Source: Acidobacteriota bacterium | GTDB taxonomy: Bacteria; Acidobacteriota; Aminicenantia; UBA2199 | NCBI GenBank assembly: GCA_030837085.1 | Contig: JAUPLE010000650.1 | Location: 1-40,456 of the forward strand | Length of the DNA stretch: 40,456 bases | Direction of reading: 5' to 3' | Part shown: piece by piece, positions 7,998 to 16,360 of the stretch | How positions within the stretch are numbered: position 1 is the first letter of the stretch | Layout of the letters: every line of letters starts with the position of its first letter | Program-made: the position numbers and the translations under genes | Notes under the pieces: model-generated | Seen by the model: only the letters and a program-made list of their open reading frames with translations | The model's database searches: none | What the model was told of the DNA's origin: nothing

Positions 7998-9695
7998 ATG
8001 TCCGATATTAAAAAAATTCTCTTAGCCCTAATGCCCTATTGGGACCCCCTGATCCCCCCCAATGGCATCGCCCACCTCAAACGATTTCTCCAGGACTACG
8101 GTTTCCAGGTGAAAACCGTAGATGTCATCCTACAAGAACCTTTTCAACAAATATACGATAGTTACTTCAAACTATTAAAAGAGTGGGTCCCGGAAGATCA
8201 CCAGGGGAATTTTTATAATATTGGACATGAGGTGCTGGAAAACCATCTGATGGCCCATTACAATTATACCGACGAGAAGAAATACCTGGAAGCGGTAAAA
8301 CAATTGGTATATAATACATATTACATTCATATCCAAGACAACCAGGTCTGTGCATTGAATCGATTAATGACTGAATTTTATGAAACCCTGGAAGCATACA
8401 TTCTGCGACTGGCGGCTGAAGAAAAGCCCGAGGTCCTGGGTTTAACCGCATATAGAGGCACACTACCGGCCTCGTTATTTGCTCTTAAAATCATTAAAAT
8501 AAATTATCCCCATATTAAAACAGTCATTGGAGGAGGTATTTTTACAGATACCCACGCCATCGGAACTCCCAATTTCGATACTCTTTTAGAATATTCCAAA
8601 GATTTTTTAGATAAAATCATTATCGGCCAGGGGGAACTATTATTTCTAAAATACCTGCAGGGTGAACTCCCCCCAACCCAACGAGTATATACGCGGGCAG
8701 ATATCAAAGGGGACATTTTAACGTTTCCCCATATGAAAATCCCCGACTTCTCCGATTTCGATTTCTCGAGATACCCTTACCTGACTGGCGCCGCTTCTGT
8801 TAGTTGCCCTTATGAATGCAGTTTCTGCGGCACTAGAATTTTTTGGGGAGAACATCGGGTAAAGGACCCTAAACAAACCGTCAGCGAAATGGTTGAGCTG
8901 CATAAATTATATGAACGCCAATTGTTTTTTATGACCGATGCGCTGTTAAATCCCATTGTGGGGGAACTAGCCGGGGGGTTTATTAAAAACAGCGCACCCA
9001 TTTACTATGACGCTTATTTCAGGGTAGACGAAGCAACCGCCAATATTGAAAATACTCTTTTGTGGAGGCGCGGGGGGTTATACAGGGTCCGGCTGGGAAC
9101 CGAAAGCGGGTCACAGCGGGTCCTGGATATGATGGGAAAACAAATCACCCCAGCCATGATAAAAGCCGCTGTCTCCAGCCTGGCCCTGGCCGGTATCAAA
9201 ACCACGACTTATTGGGTCATCGGCCACCCCGGAGAAACAGAGGAAGATTTCCAGGCAACCCTGGATCTTATCGAAGAACTCAAAGATGATATCTATCAAT
9301 CAGAACCCAACCCCTTTATATACCACTATTCACACCAGAGCAATTCCTCGCAATGGGAATCCCACCGTAAGCCGCTGTACCCTGACGATATCCAGGATAT
9401 CATGGTATTCAAAACCTGGACTTTGGATATAGAACCCCGGCGCGAAGAGGTCTACAGCAGGCTATATCGCTTCACACAGCACTGTAAAAAACTTGGCATC
9501 CCGAATCCCTACTCGCTGGGTGATTACCAAAAAGCAGAATTACGCTGGAAAAAATTACACCACAATGCCGTACCTTCCATAATGGATTTCCTTAGTAGGA
9601 AAAAAGAATATATCGATGAAAAGAAAAACGTGAAACTTCCAGTCGTTGCCGGGGCTGCCCGGGAAGATCGCACCTCTATTTCTTTCGAATTATAA
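7998..9695 (+). CDS. Free-standing B12-binding-type radical SAM protein
   Basis: 565 residues. The N-terminal ~250 residues look like a cobalamin-binding domain (PPNGIAHLKRFLQDYGF, EVLGLTAYRG, TVIGGGIF, IIIGQGE), without an obvious DxHxxG. The radical SAM motif CPYECSFC has cysteines at 270, 274 and 277. Downstream, RLGTESGSQRVLDMMGK and YWVIGHPGETEEDFQ are typical of the MiaB/Elp3-like barrel and SAM-binding segments. Such proteins act as C-methyltransferases or other radical tailoring enzymes. Placed between the A-PCP-C gene (16-nt gap) and the PKS gene, this one probably modifies the growing chain or the released product. SD AAAGGAG lies just before the ATG. It is distinct in sequence from the radical SAM enzyme embedded in the first gene, so the two are not a recent duplicate. 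Confidence 0.88.
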   Translation: MSDIKKILLALMPYWDPLIPPNGIAHLKRFLQDYGFQVKTVDVILQEPFQQIYDSYFKLLKEWVPEDHQGNFYNIGHEVLENHLMAHYNYTDEKKYLEAVKQLVYNTYYIHIQDNQVCALNRLMTEFYETLEAYILRLAAEEKPEVLGLTAYRGTLPASLFALKIIKINYPHIKTVIGGGIFTDTHAIGTPNFDTLLEYSKDFLDKIIIGQGELLFLKYLQGELPPTQRVYTRADIKGDILTFPHMKIPDFSDFDFSRYPYLTGAASVSCPYECSFCGTRIFWGEHRVKDPKQTVSEMVELHKLYERQLFFMTDALLNPIVGELAGGFIKNSAPIYYDAYFRVDEATANIENTLLWRRGGLYRVRLGTESGSQRVLDMMGKQITPAMIKAAVSSLALAGIKTTTYWVIGHPGETEEDFQATLDLIEELKDDIYQSEPNPFIYHYSHQSNSSQWESHRKPLYPDDIQDIMVFKTWTLDIEPRREEVYSRLYRFTQHCKKLGIPNPYSLGDYQKAELRWKKLHHNAVPSIMDFLSRKKEYIDEKKNVKLPVVAGAAREDRTSISFEL

Positions 9696-9724
9696 TATAA
9701 GATTTTTAATATCCGGTAGTAGTC

Positions 9725-9745
9725 GTTCACCGTTCACCGTTTACC
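9725..9745 (+). repeat. Heptamer tandem repeat GTTCACC x3
   Basis: GTTCACC, GTTCACC and GTTTACC in direct succession in the 91-nt gap between the radical SAM gene and the PKS gene. Same 7-bp size class as the repeats inside the adenylation domains. Confidence 0.6.
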
Positions 9746-9786
9746 ATTTTCAATATTTTTCAGAAGACAAATTCGAGGAGATCAAG

Positions 9787-12700
9787 ATGAGCAGTAATGA
9801 AAACAATATCCACAGGACAGGCTTGGAGATAGCAGTAATCGGTATGGCGTTGAGATTCCCCGACGCCGCTAATATCCATGAATTCTGGCATAACCTGGTA
9901 AATGGCAAGGAATCCGTTTCCATCATCCCCGATGAACAACTGGAAAAGTTGGGAATAAAAGCCTCGCAGCTAAACAACCCCAATTATGTGAAAACAAAGA
10001 CGTACCCTAAAAATAAAGAGTATTTTGATGCATCCTTCTTCGGTTTTACTCCCCAGGAGGCCGAATTTATGCATCCACAGACACGTCTCTTTTTCGAATG
10101 CACCTGGGAAGCGTTAGAGGATGCCGGCTATGACCCGGAAACCTATGAAGGTTCAATCGGCCTTTATGCAGGTGGGACTACCAGCTTTTTCTGGGAAGCG
10201 CTTTTTCATCTGCGGGAAAAACACCGGGATGAAGTAGGGAATAATCTAAGCATGCATCTTTACGAAAAAGATTTCATGTGTTCCCAAATCGCTTATAACT
10301 TGAATTTAAAAGGGGCATGTGCATCGGTTCATACCGCATGCTCAACATCCCTGGTATCCATTTACCTGGCCTGCCGGGCATTGTTAATGGGGGAAAGCGA
10401 CATGGTGTTGGCAGGGGGCGCCTGTATAGATGCGTCCCCCCAATGTGGCTATTTGTACCAGGAAGGCATGATCCTATCGCCGGACGGTCACTGCCGAACC
10501 TTTGACGCTAAATCCAAAGGAACCATCCCGGGAAACGGTGTGGGTATCGTATTACTCAAGCGCCTGAAAACAGCGCTTGCGGATAGAGATCATATATACG
10601 CGATTATCAAAGGAGCCGCTATCGATAACGACGGTAGGAGAAAAGTCGGCTACCGGGCCCCCAGTATCGAAGGGCAAGCAGACGCCATCCGGGCAGCCCA
10701 ACGAATGGCGCGTGTTGAACCGGAATCCATTTCCTACATCGAAACCCACGGCACCGGCACCATCCTGGGCGACCCCGTCGAAATGGCAGGCCTTAAACTC
10801 GCTTTTCCCGCGACTAAAAAAAAATTCTGCGCCATCGGTTCCGTTAAAACCAATATCGGGCACCTGGACACAGCCGCGGGTGTCGCCGGTTTTATTAAAA
10901 CCGTTTTAGCTCTTAAACACCGCTTAATCCCCCCCAGTTTAAATTTCGAATCGCCCAACCCAAAACTCGATCTTGACAATAGCCCATTCTATGTAAATAC
11001 AATCCCCAAAAAATGGGAAAACCATGGTTTTCCCTTACGGGCAGGGGTCAGTTCCTTCGGGGCCGGGGGCACCAATGCCCATGTTATCCTGGAGGAAGCG
11101 CCGCAGCCGGTGCAATCCCCGGAAAATAAACATTGGAAGCTCCTGCTTTTTTCTACGAAAACCAGCTCCGCTTTGGATAAAATGACGACCCATTTCGCGG
11201 CGTTCTTAAAGCAAAATCCCGGTATTAATTTGTCCGACGCCGCCTATACACTGCAAATAGGCAGGGGCGCGTTTCAATACAGGAAAATGCTCGTATGCGC
11301 GGACTGCGTCGACGCCATTGAGGTTTTATCCTCCGCCGATTCCCGAAAAGTGAAAACCGGCATGGCAAAAAATACCACGCCTGCCATCGTGTTTATGTTT
11401 CCCGGTTTAGGCGCCCAATATGTAAATATGGGGTTGGAACTGTTCCGGGGGGAACCTGTTTTCCAGGAAGCCATAAACCGCTGTTTCGAAATTTTAAAAC
11501 CCCTGGGTTACGATTTAAATGAAATACTCTATCCTTCCTTCGAGGAGGATAACCGGGTCAATAATTCCTATAAGCCCAATATTAACCAATTCGACATTGC
11601 TCAATTGGTGGTTTTCACCATTGAATATTCCCTGGCGAAACTATTAATAGCCTGGGGAATCACCCCGTATGCCATGATCGGCTACAGTTTTGGGGAATAT
11701 GCCGCCGCCTGTATCTCCGGGGTAATTTCCCTGGAAGACGCCCTGAAATTGATAACAACCAGGGGAAAGTTGATCGAACAAACGCCCCCGGGCGCCATGT
11801 TAAGCATACCCCTGCCGATAAACCAGGTAACGCCTTTGCTCAATAATCGCCTCTCCATTGCCATCGATAACGGAGATTCGACCGTCTTATCCGGCGCAGT
11901 CGAGGACATTGCCGTCTTTGAAAGGGATATGCAAACCAGGAAACTGGTTTGTGTACGTTTAAAGGGTGCATATGCCCTCCATTCGACTCTAATGAAACCG
12001 ATTTCAACGGAATTTACAGCCACTGTGGAGCAGGTGACATTAAAGCAGCCTGGAATCCCCTATATTTCCAATGTAACAGGTGATTGGCTTACCCCCGCGG
12101 AAGCGCTAAACCCGGCATATTGGTCCACCCATCTACTGGAAACTGTTCACTTTGCCGGAGGTGTCAAAAAACTCCTGGACGAACCCTCGGCGCTGTTTGT
12201 CGAAATAGGGCCCGGACGGGACTTATGCTCACTGGTTAAACGCTATTTCCCCGGTGAATCCGCCCCAAAAACATACAATATGATACGAACTCCGCAAGAA
12301 AACGCCGGAGACATTTATTATTTATTAAACAGGGTCGGGCAATTGTGGCTTCAAGGGGTAAAAATCGATTGGCGCCATTTTCATAAAGATGAAAAAAGAT
12401 TTCATATCCCCTTGCCCACTTATCCCTTTGAAGGACAATATTATTGGTATGAAGAGAACGTCTTTGCTAAAGGGGCAGACAAGATTTTAGACGATAACCG
12501 CATACATAAACAACCGGATATGGCGGATTGGTTTTATGTCCCTTCCTGGACACGTTCAGTATTGCCGCAGACCACCGCTGCTCTCGATTCACCCACGGCG
12601 CCCGGGGCAAAGGAAACCCCGTCTAGCTCATATCAATTGGTCTTTAGCCATGAAAATCATTTTGCCTCTGAATTGGACCAAAGGTTGAGACAAAATAATC

Positions 12701-15264
12701 CCCATATCATTACCGTAAGAAAAGGGTTTTCCTTTAATAAAATTGATAACCGGGAATATATTATTAATCCCCGGCAAAGTAGTGATTACGATGAACTATT
12801 CTCTAACCTCCGCAGCCAGGGACAATTGCCCCGGCAAATACTCCATTTATGGTGTATTACCGGCGCTAATGCCGATCAGGAAGAACCGGCCAGCGATTTC
12901 GAAAAGCTCCAGGATATCGGGTTTTACAGTCTTCTCTACCTGGCTAAGTCGATCGGTAAACAGAAACTGGTCGCCGATATTCGTATCGAAGTGGTATCCG
13001 ATAACATTCAAAAGGTAACCGGCGGGGAAACGATATGTCCCGGGAAGGCAACGGTTCTGGGACCGGTGAAAGTTATCCCGCAAGAATATCCCTATATCAT
13101 TTGTCGCAGTATCGATATTGAAATGCCGGAACCCGGAGACCCACATGAAGAGATGCTCATCCGACAGTTAATCGAGGAATTTGCGGCAGACCCTGCCGAC
13201 ACAGCCATCGCTTATCGCAACAATTATCGTTGGGTGCAGGCATTTCAACCTGTTCGTTTGTCGCCGCCCCAGGGTACCCCTACCCCGCCTTTAAGGCCGG
13301 GGGGCGTTTACTTAATTACCGGTGGACTCGGCAATATCGGGTTTTCATTGGCCAGGTACCTGGTAGAAAGCAGCCGGGCCAAATTAATATTAATCGGACG
13401 TACAGCCATTCCTCCCGAAGAGGAGTGGAATTCGGTAAAAGAAGAAAACCTTAAAGATAAAATCGAAAAGCTTCGCCAATTGAAAACCATGGGCGCGGAA
13501 ATGCTTATCTTTAGCGTCGATGTAGCCCATAAAGAATCCATGCAAGCCGTGGTAAATAAAGCCGAAAAAAAATTGGGGCCGGTTAATGGTGTAATTCATG
13601 CCGCGGGAAGGGTGGACGCCGAATTATTTCAAGCCATCGCTGCCATTAGCCGGGAAAAATGCAGCGCCCATTTTCTCCCCAAAGTATGTGGAATCCAGGT
13701 TTTGAAGGAAATCTTCCAGGGAAAAGAATTGGACTTCTGTCTGCTGGTATCATCGTTATCGCCCATCCTGGGAGGACTGGGTTTTGTAGCTTATGCAGCG
13801 GCCAATCTTTTCCTGGACGCCTTTGTTCATCAGTTTAACCGGGAAAATCCCCAGGGCCAGGGTTGGCTCTGCGTCAATTGGGCGGATTGGCAATTCGGGG
13901 AAATTACCAACGCAGGTTCCGCATTAGGGGCGTCCGCCATTGAATTGTCCATTACCCCCGGGCAGGGCATTGCTACTTTTCAACGTATCTTAAACAATTA
14001 TCATCTCCAGCAGATCATTGTTTCTGCCGGTCGCTTGCAAGACAGGATCGATCAATGGGTAAAACTAAAATCCCTGCGCCAGGAGGATGATACCACTGTC
14101 AAGCAGTCTTCTCCAATAGTTGCAAGACCCGATTTGTTGAGTCCGTATGTACCTTCACGGGACCCACTGGAAAAGAGCCTGGCGGATATCTGGCAAGGTT
14201 TTTTTGGTCTTGACCGGATCGGTATCCAGGATAATTTTTTCGAGTTGGGAGGAGATTCATTAAAAGCTATCACCGTTATTGCAAAGGTTCATAAAAAATT
14301 GAATATTACCATACCCCTGGCAGAATTCTTCAATAGGCCCACCATTGAAAAACTGGCAGATTTCCTGCGCAATGACGATAATCAAAGTTTGGCTCTTCCT
14401 GTGAACGAAGAAAATTTAGTCCTTTTGAAAAAAGGCGCTGATAACGCCGATCATTTTTTCTTTATCCATGACGGCACCGGTGACGCCGATGTTTATATCG
14501 ATTTATGCAACCAGGTGAATACAGGAATTAATTATTGGGGAATCCGGGCGGATCGGTTGCAAAATTATACTCCCTGTGATTTCGATATCGAACAAGGGGC
14601 AGCAAAATACATTGAAAAAATTAAAAAGATTCAACCCAATGGGCCGTATTCACTGGGTGGTTGGTCTTTTGGAGGTATTGTTGCTTTTGAAGTGGTCAGA
14701 CAGTTGGAGAATATGCACGAGTCCATTAAACATTTTGCCTTGATTGACCCGGTGACTCCACCCCAAGCTTCGCAGGGGGAATACAGGCCTTTTACGGTAG
14801 AATCGGAGTTACGTTATCTGGCTTATTTCCTGCAGGGGGTCGCCGATGAAATATCCAAAAAGATACATGAGGGAAAAATAACTGGATTAAAGCAGTTTTG
14901 GCCTGTTGTTTTGGAATACCTGGGGGATATTCATTTCGATATTGAAACAATTAAAAGCGCCATTCCCGGGACTATTATGAGGGCCATAGCCAATTTTGAT
15001 CGTTCGGATATAGGCAAGTTGATATATTATACTAATGCCATCAGGAGTTTCAGCCAGTCATTGGATTATTATAGTCCAAAGAATAAAATACAAACGCCAA
15101 TTCATTATTTTGGCGCCAGTGAATCCAGGGAATCGGAAGAGTTCAATAGGGAAGGATGGAACGGTTATAGTAGTCAGCCCATTGTGTTTTATGAAATTCC
15201 CGGCGATCATTTTACCATATTAAAATTGCCGGAGGTCGCCGGGTTGGCAAAAGTTTTTGCTTGA
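9787..15264 (+). CDS. Terminal PKS module KS-AT-KR-ACP-TE
   Basis: 1825 residues from the ATG at 9787, chosen because GAGGAG lies 8-9 nt upstream and homologous KS domains begin GLEIAVIGM; the frame is open further 5' (to 9646) but that would overlap the previous gene and include the heptamer repeat. KS catalytic residues: Cys185 (TACSTS), His321 (THGTGT), His359 (NIGH). AT: nucleophile Ser634 in GYSFGE, specificity tetrad position reads YALH, neither HAFH (malonyl) nor YASH (methylmalonyl). KR: TGGLGNIG nucleotide site and Tyr1336 in the YAAAN box, so probably active; no DH or ER. ACP: GGDSL, Ser1491. TE: Ser1627 (GWSFG), Asp1654, His1808 form a complete triad. The module would add one ketide, reduce it to a beta-hydroxyacyl unit, and release the chain by hydrolysis or cyclisation. 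Confidence 0.95.
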   Translation: MSSNENNIHRTGLEIAVIGMALRFPDAANIHEFWHNLVNGKESVSIIPDEQLEKLGIKASQLNNPNYVKTKTYPKNKEYFDASFFGFTPQEAEFMHPQTRLFFECTWEALEDAGYDPETYEGSIGLYAGGTTSFFWEALFHLREKHRDEVGNNLSMHLYEKDFMCSQIAYNLNLKGACASVHTACSTSLVSIYLACRALLMGESDMVLAGGACIDASPQCGYLYQEGMILSPDGHCRTFDAKSKGTIPGNGVGIVLLKRLKTALADRDHIYAIIKGAAIDNDGRRKVGYRAPSIEGQADAIRAAQRMARVEPESISYIETHGTGTILGDPVEMAGLKLAFPATKKKFCAIGSVKTNIGHLDTAAGVAGFIKTVLALKHRLIPPSLNFESPNPKLDLDNSPFYVNTIPKKWENHGFPLRAGVSSFGAGGTNAHVILEEAPQPVQSPENKHWKLLLFSTKTSSALDKMTTHFAAFLKQNPGINLSDAAYTLQIGRGAFQYRKMLVCADCVDAIEVLSSADSRKVKTGMAKNTTPAIVFMFPGLGAQYVNMGLELFRGEPVFQEAINRCFEILKPLGYDLNEILYPSFEEDNRVNNSYKPNINQFDIAQLVVFTIEYSLAKLLIAWGITPYAMIGYSFGEYAAACISGVISLEDALKLITTRGKLIEQTPPGAMLSIPLPINQVTPLLNNRLSIAIDNGDSTVLSGAVEDIAVFERDMQTRKLVCVRLKGAYALHSTLMKPISTEFTATVEQVTLKQPGIPYISNVTGDWLTPAEALNPAYWSTHLLETVHFAGGVKKLLDEPSALFVEIGPGRDLCSLVKRYFPGESAPKTYNMIRTPQENAGDIYYLLNRVGQLWLQGVKIDWRHFHKDEKRFHIPLPTYPFEGQYYWYEENVFAKGADKILDDNRIHKQPDMADWFYVPSWTRSVLPQTTAALDSPTAPGAKETPSSSYQLVFSHENHFASELDQRLRQNNPHIITVRKGFSFNKIDNREYIINPRQSSDYDELFSNLRSQGQLPRQILHLWCITGANADQEEPASDFEKLQDIGFYSLLYLAKSIGKQKLVADIRIEVVSDNIQKVTGGETICPGKATVLGPVKVIPQEYPYIICRSIDIEMPEPGDPHEEMLIRQLIEEFAADPADTAIAYRNNYRWVQAFQPVRLSPPQGTPTPPLRPGGVYLITGGLGNIGFSLARYLVESSRAKLILIGRTAIPPEEEWNSVKEENLKDKIEKLRQLKTMGAEMLIFSVDVAHKESMQAVVNKAEKKLGPVNGVIHAAGRVDAELFQAIAAISREKCSAHFLPKVCGIQVLKEIFQGKELDFCLLVSSLSPILGGLGFVAYAAANLFLDAFVHQFNRENPQGQGWLCVNWADWQFGEITNAGSALGASAIELSITPGQGIATFQRILNNYHLQQIIVSAGRLQDRIDQWVKLKSLRQEDDTTVKQSSPIVARPDLLSPYVPSRDPLEKSLADIWQGFFGLDRIGIQDNFFELGGDSLKAITVIAKVHKKLNITIPLAEFFNRPTIEKLADFLRNDDNQSLALPVNEENLVLLKKGADNADHFFFIHDGTGDADVYIDLCNQVNTGINYWGIRADRLQNYTPCDFDIEQGAAKYIEKIKKIQPNGPYSLGGWSFGGIVAFEVVRQLENMHESIKHFALIDPVTPPQASQGEYRPFTVESELRYLAYFLQGVADEISKKIHEGKITGLKQFWPVVLEYLGDIHFDIETIKSAIPGTIMRAIANFDRSDIGKLIYYTNAIRSFSQSLDYYSPKNKIQTPIHYFGASESRESEEFNREGWNGYSSQPIVFYEIPGDHFTILKLPEVAGLAKVFA

Positions 15265-15289
15265 AAAAAACTTGATAAAGTTATATAAT
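15261..15289 (+). promoter_or_regulatory. Sigma70-like promoter overlapping the PKS stop codon
   Basis: TTGAAA at 15261-15266 and TATAAT at 15284-15289, with a 17-bp spacer. The -35 box overlaps the TGA stop of the thioesterase-containing gene. It would drive the small secreted-protein gene at 15316 separately from the megasynthase operon. Confidence 0.6.
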
Positions 15290-15315
15290 CCCCCAAAAAT
15301 ACAAGGAGAAAGAAT

Positions 15316-15798
15316 ATGAAACGATTCATGTTGGGTATGATGTTTATCGTATTGGGTTTTGTGTTGGTTTTTGGCGAGACATACGAGCATAAAGAGGGTG
15401 GGTTATCCATCTGGTTCCCTGACACCTGGAAAATAAAGGCCGAGGAAAATGTCCTGGAAGCGGATGCGCCGGATGAGGATGCCTATGTGCAATTATTAAT
15501 GTTGGAAGACGTAGAGACAATGGAAACAGCCATTGATGCGCTGGTTGAGGAATTGGCCCCCATTGTTAAGAACTTCAAATTAACCACGGAGGGACAGGAA
15601 GAAAAATTCAACGGATTGAATTTTTATCTTGTCGAAGGTGAAGGCATGGTCGAGGGAGTGAAGATGGGAGTATCTGTTGTTTTAATTGCAACGCCCAAAG
15701 AGCAAATCGGCATGATGACTTTACTGTGTCCCGAGGTAGTATATAAGAAATACGAAAAAGATTTTGAGAAAATCATAAAGAACATAAAAGCGATTTAA
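15316..15798 (+). CDS. Small secreted PsbP/DcrB-like protein
   Basis: 160 residues. Residues 1-20 form a Sec signal peptide (Lys-Arg, then a Met/Leu/Val/Phe-rich core ending VFG before ETYEH). The mature part is acidic and begins with the pattern GLSIWFPDTWKIK, which resembles the PsbP/DcrB (DUF1795) fold of small periplasmic or lipoprotein domains. No cysteine lipobox is seen, so it should be a soluble periplasmic or secreted protein. AAGGAG is positioned 8 nt before the ATG. It lies 51 nt downstream of the PKS gene with its own promoter-like sequence. Function is unknown; family assignment rests on pattern resemblance only. Confidence 0.75.
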   Translation: MKRFMLGMMFIVLGFVLVFGETYEHKEGGLSIWFPDTWKIKAEENVLEADAPDEDAYVQLLMLEDVETMETAIDALVEELAPIVKNFKLTTEGQEEKFNGLNFYLVEGEGMVEGVKMGVSVVLIATPKEQIGMMTLLCPEVVYKKYEKDFEKIIKNIKAI

Positions 15799-15824
15799 GG
15801 GAAACAAATTTTGCCTGTTCCCTT
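15797..15824 (+). terminator. Hairpin at the end of the small secreted-protein gene
   Basis: Arms AAGGGAAACA (15797-15806) and TGTTCCCTT (15816-15824) pair with one bulged A around a 9-nt loop, starting at the stop codon. No good T-run follows, so intrinsic termination is only possible. Confidence 0.35.
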
Positions 15825-16360
15825 CCGCACTTCCGTTCCACCTATTGGCGTTGATTAATATAATCCGATCAAAGATTAATATGAAGTGAGGGATGTCTAC
15901 CAAGCGCTGAGGGATGTTTGCCAAGCAGTGAGGAATGTTTTCCAAGCACTTAACGATGTTTACTGAGCACTGAGGAATGTTTAGTAAGCACTTAATGATG
16001 TTTACCAAGCGCTGAGGAATGTTTAGTAAGCACTTAACGATGTTTACCAAGCACTAAGGAATGGGTAATCAGCACTAAATGATGTTTAATAATCGCTGAG
16101 TAGTGATGAATAAAACCTTTTCAATGTCCCAGGACAACAAATCTCTCTTTCCAAATACCCAACCACCCAATCATTCAAGTAAAGCGGATAAACCAATCAG
16201 TGATAAGCTGGATAATCTGTGTACGTACGTTTTTTTTCGCGGTCCTTCGCGTTCTTCGCGGCTAAAAAAAATTTTTCTCTAAACTTTTGAAACAAAAAAT
16301 GTTATACTTACGTATAATTAATCTTACTTAAACGATAATGAGGAAAATTGGAGATAACGA
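15799..16360. other. 562-bp gene-free stretch
   Basis: Holds a hairpin next to the upstream stop codon, the ten-copy 21-bp tandem array (15891-16100), a weak 8-mer series (ATACCCAA, CCACCCAA, TCATTCAA at 16155-16178), and a cluster TTCGCGG, TTCGCG, TTCGCGG at 16236-16261 between T- and A-runs. TATACT (16303) and TATAAT (16313) occur upstream of the adaptor gene, with TTGAAA at 16287, but no pair has good spacing. I see no convincing protein-coding or structured RNA gene. Confidence 0.7.
15891..16100. repeat. 21-bp tandem repeat array, ten copies
   Basis: Ten consecutive 21-bp units of the type GATGTTTACCAAGCRCTKAG start at 15891, 15912, 15933, 15954, 15975, 15996, 16017, 16038, 16059 and 16080. 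Units alternate between two subtypes (ending mostly CTGAG or CTTAA), giving a 42-bp higher-order period. A decayed partial copy follows at 16101. Because 21 is a multiple of three, both strands read as seven-residue periodic peptides over part of the array. Confidence 0.9.

Noticed and set aside
9646-9786. Longer N-terminus for the PKS starting before 9787
   Set aside because: It overlaps the end of the radical SAM gene and translates the heptamer repeat; the ATG at 9787 has a good SD and gives the normal KS start.
10577-10909. Other-frame and antisense open frames of 60-176 codons inside the megasynthase and transporter genes
   Set aside because: They lie within strongly supported domains, lack ribosome binding sites and show no recognisable protein motifs.
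15721-16050. Minus-strand open frame of 109 codons over the 21-bp repeats, with a seven-residue repeat peptide
   Set aside because: It overlaps the end of the secreted-protein gene on the other strand, has no convincing ribosome binding site, and its periodicity is fully explained by the DNA repeat unit being a multiple of three.
15891-16100. CRISPR array
   Set aside because: Units are contiguous 21-mers without unique spacers, and there are no cas genes.
16287-16318. Promoter TTGAAA ... TATAAT upstream of the adaptor gene
   Set aside because: Spacing is 20 bp to TATAAT and 10 bp to TATACT; neither fits a sigma70 promoter well, so not listed as a feature.
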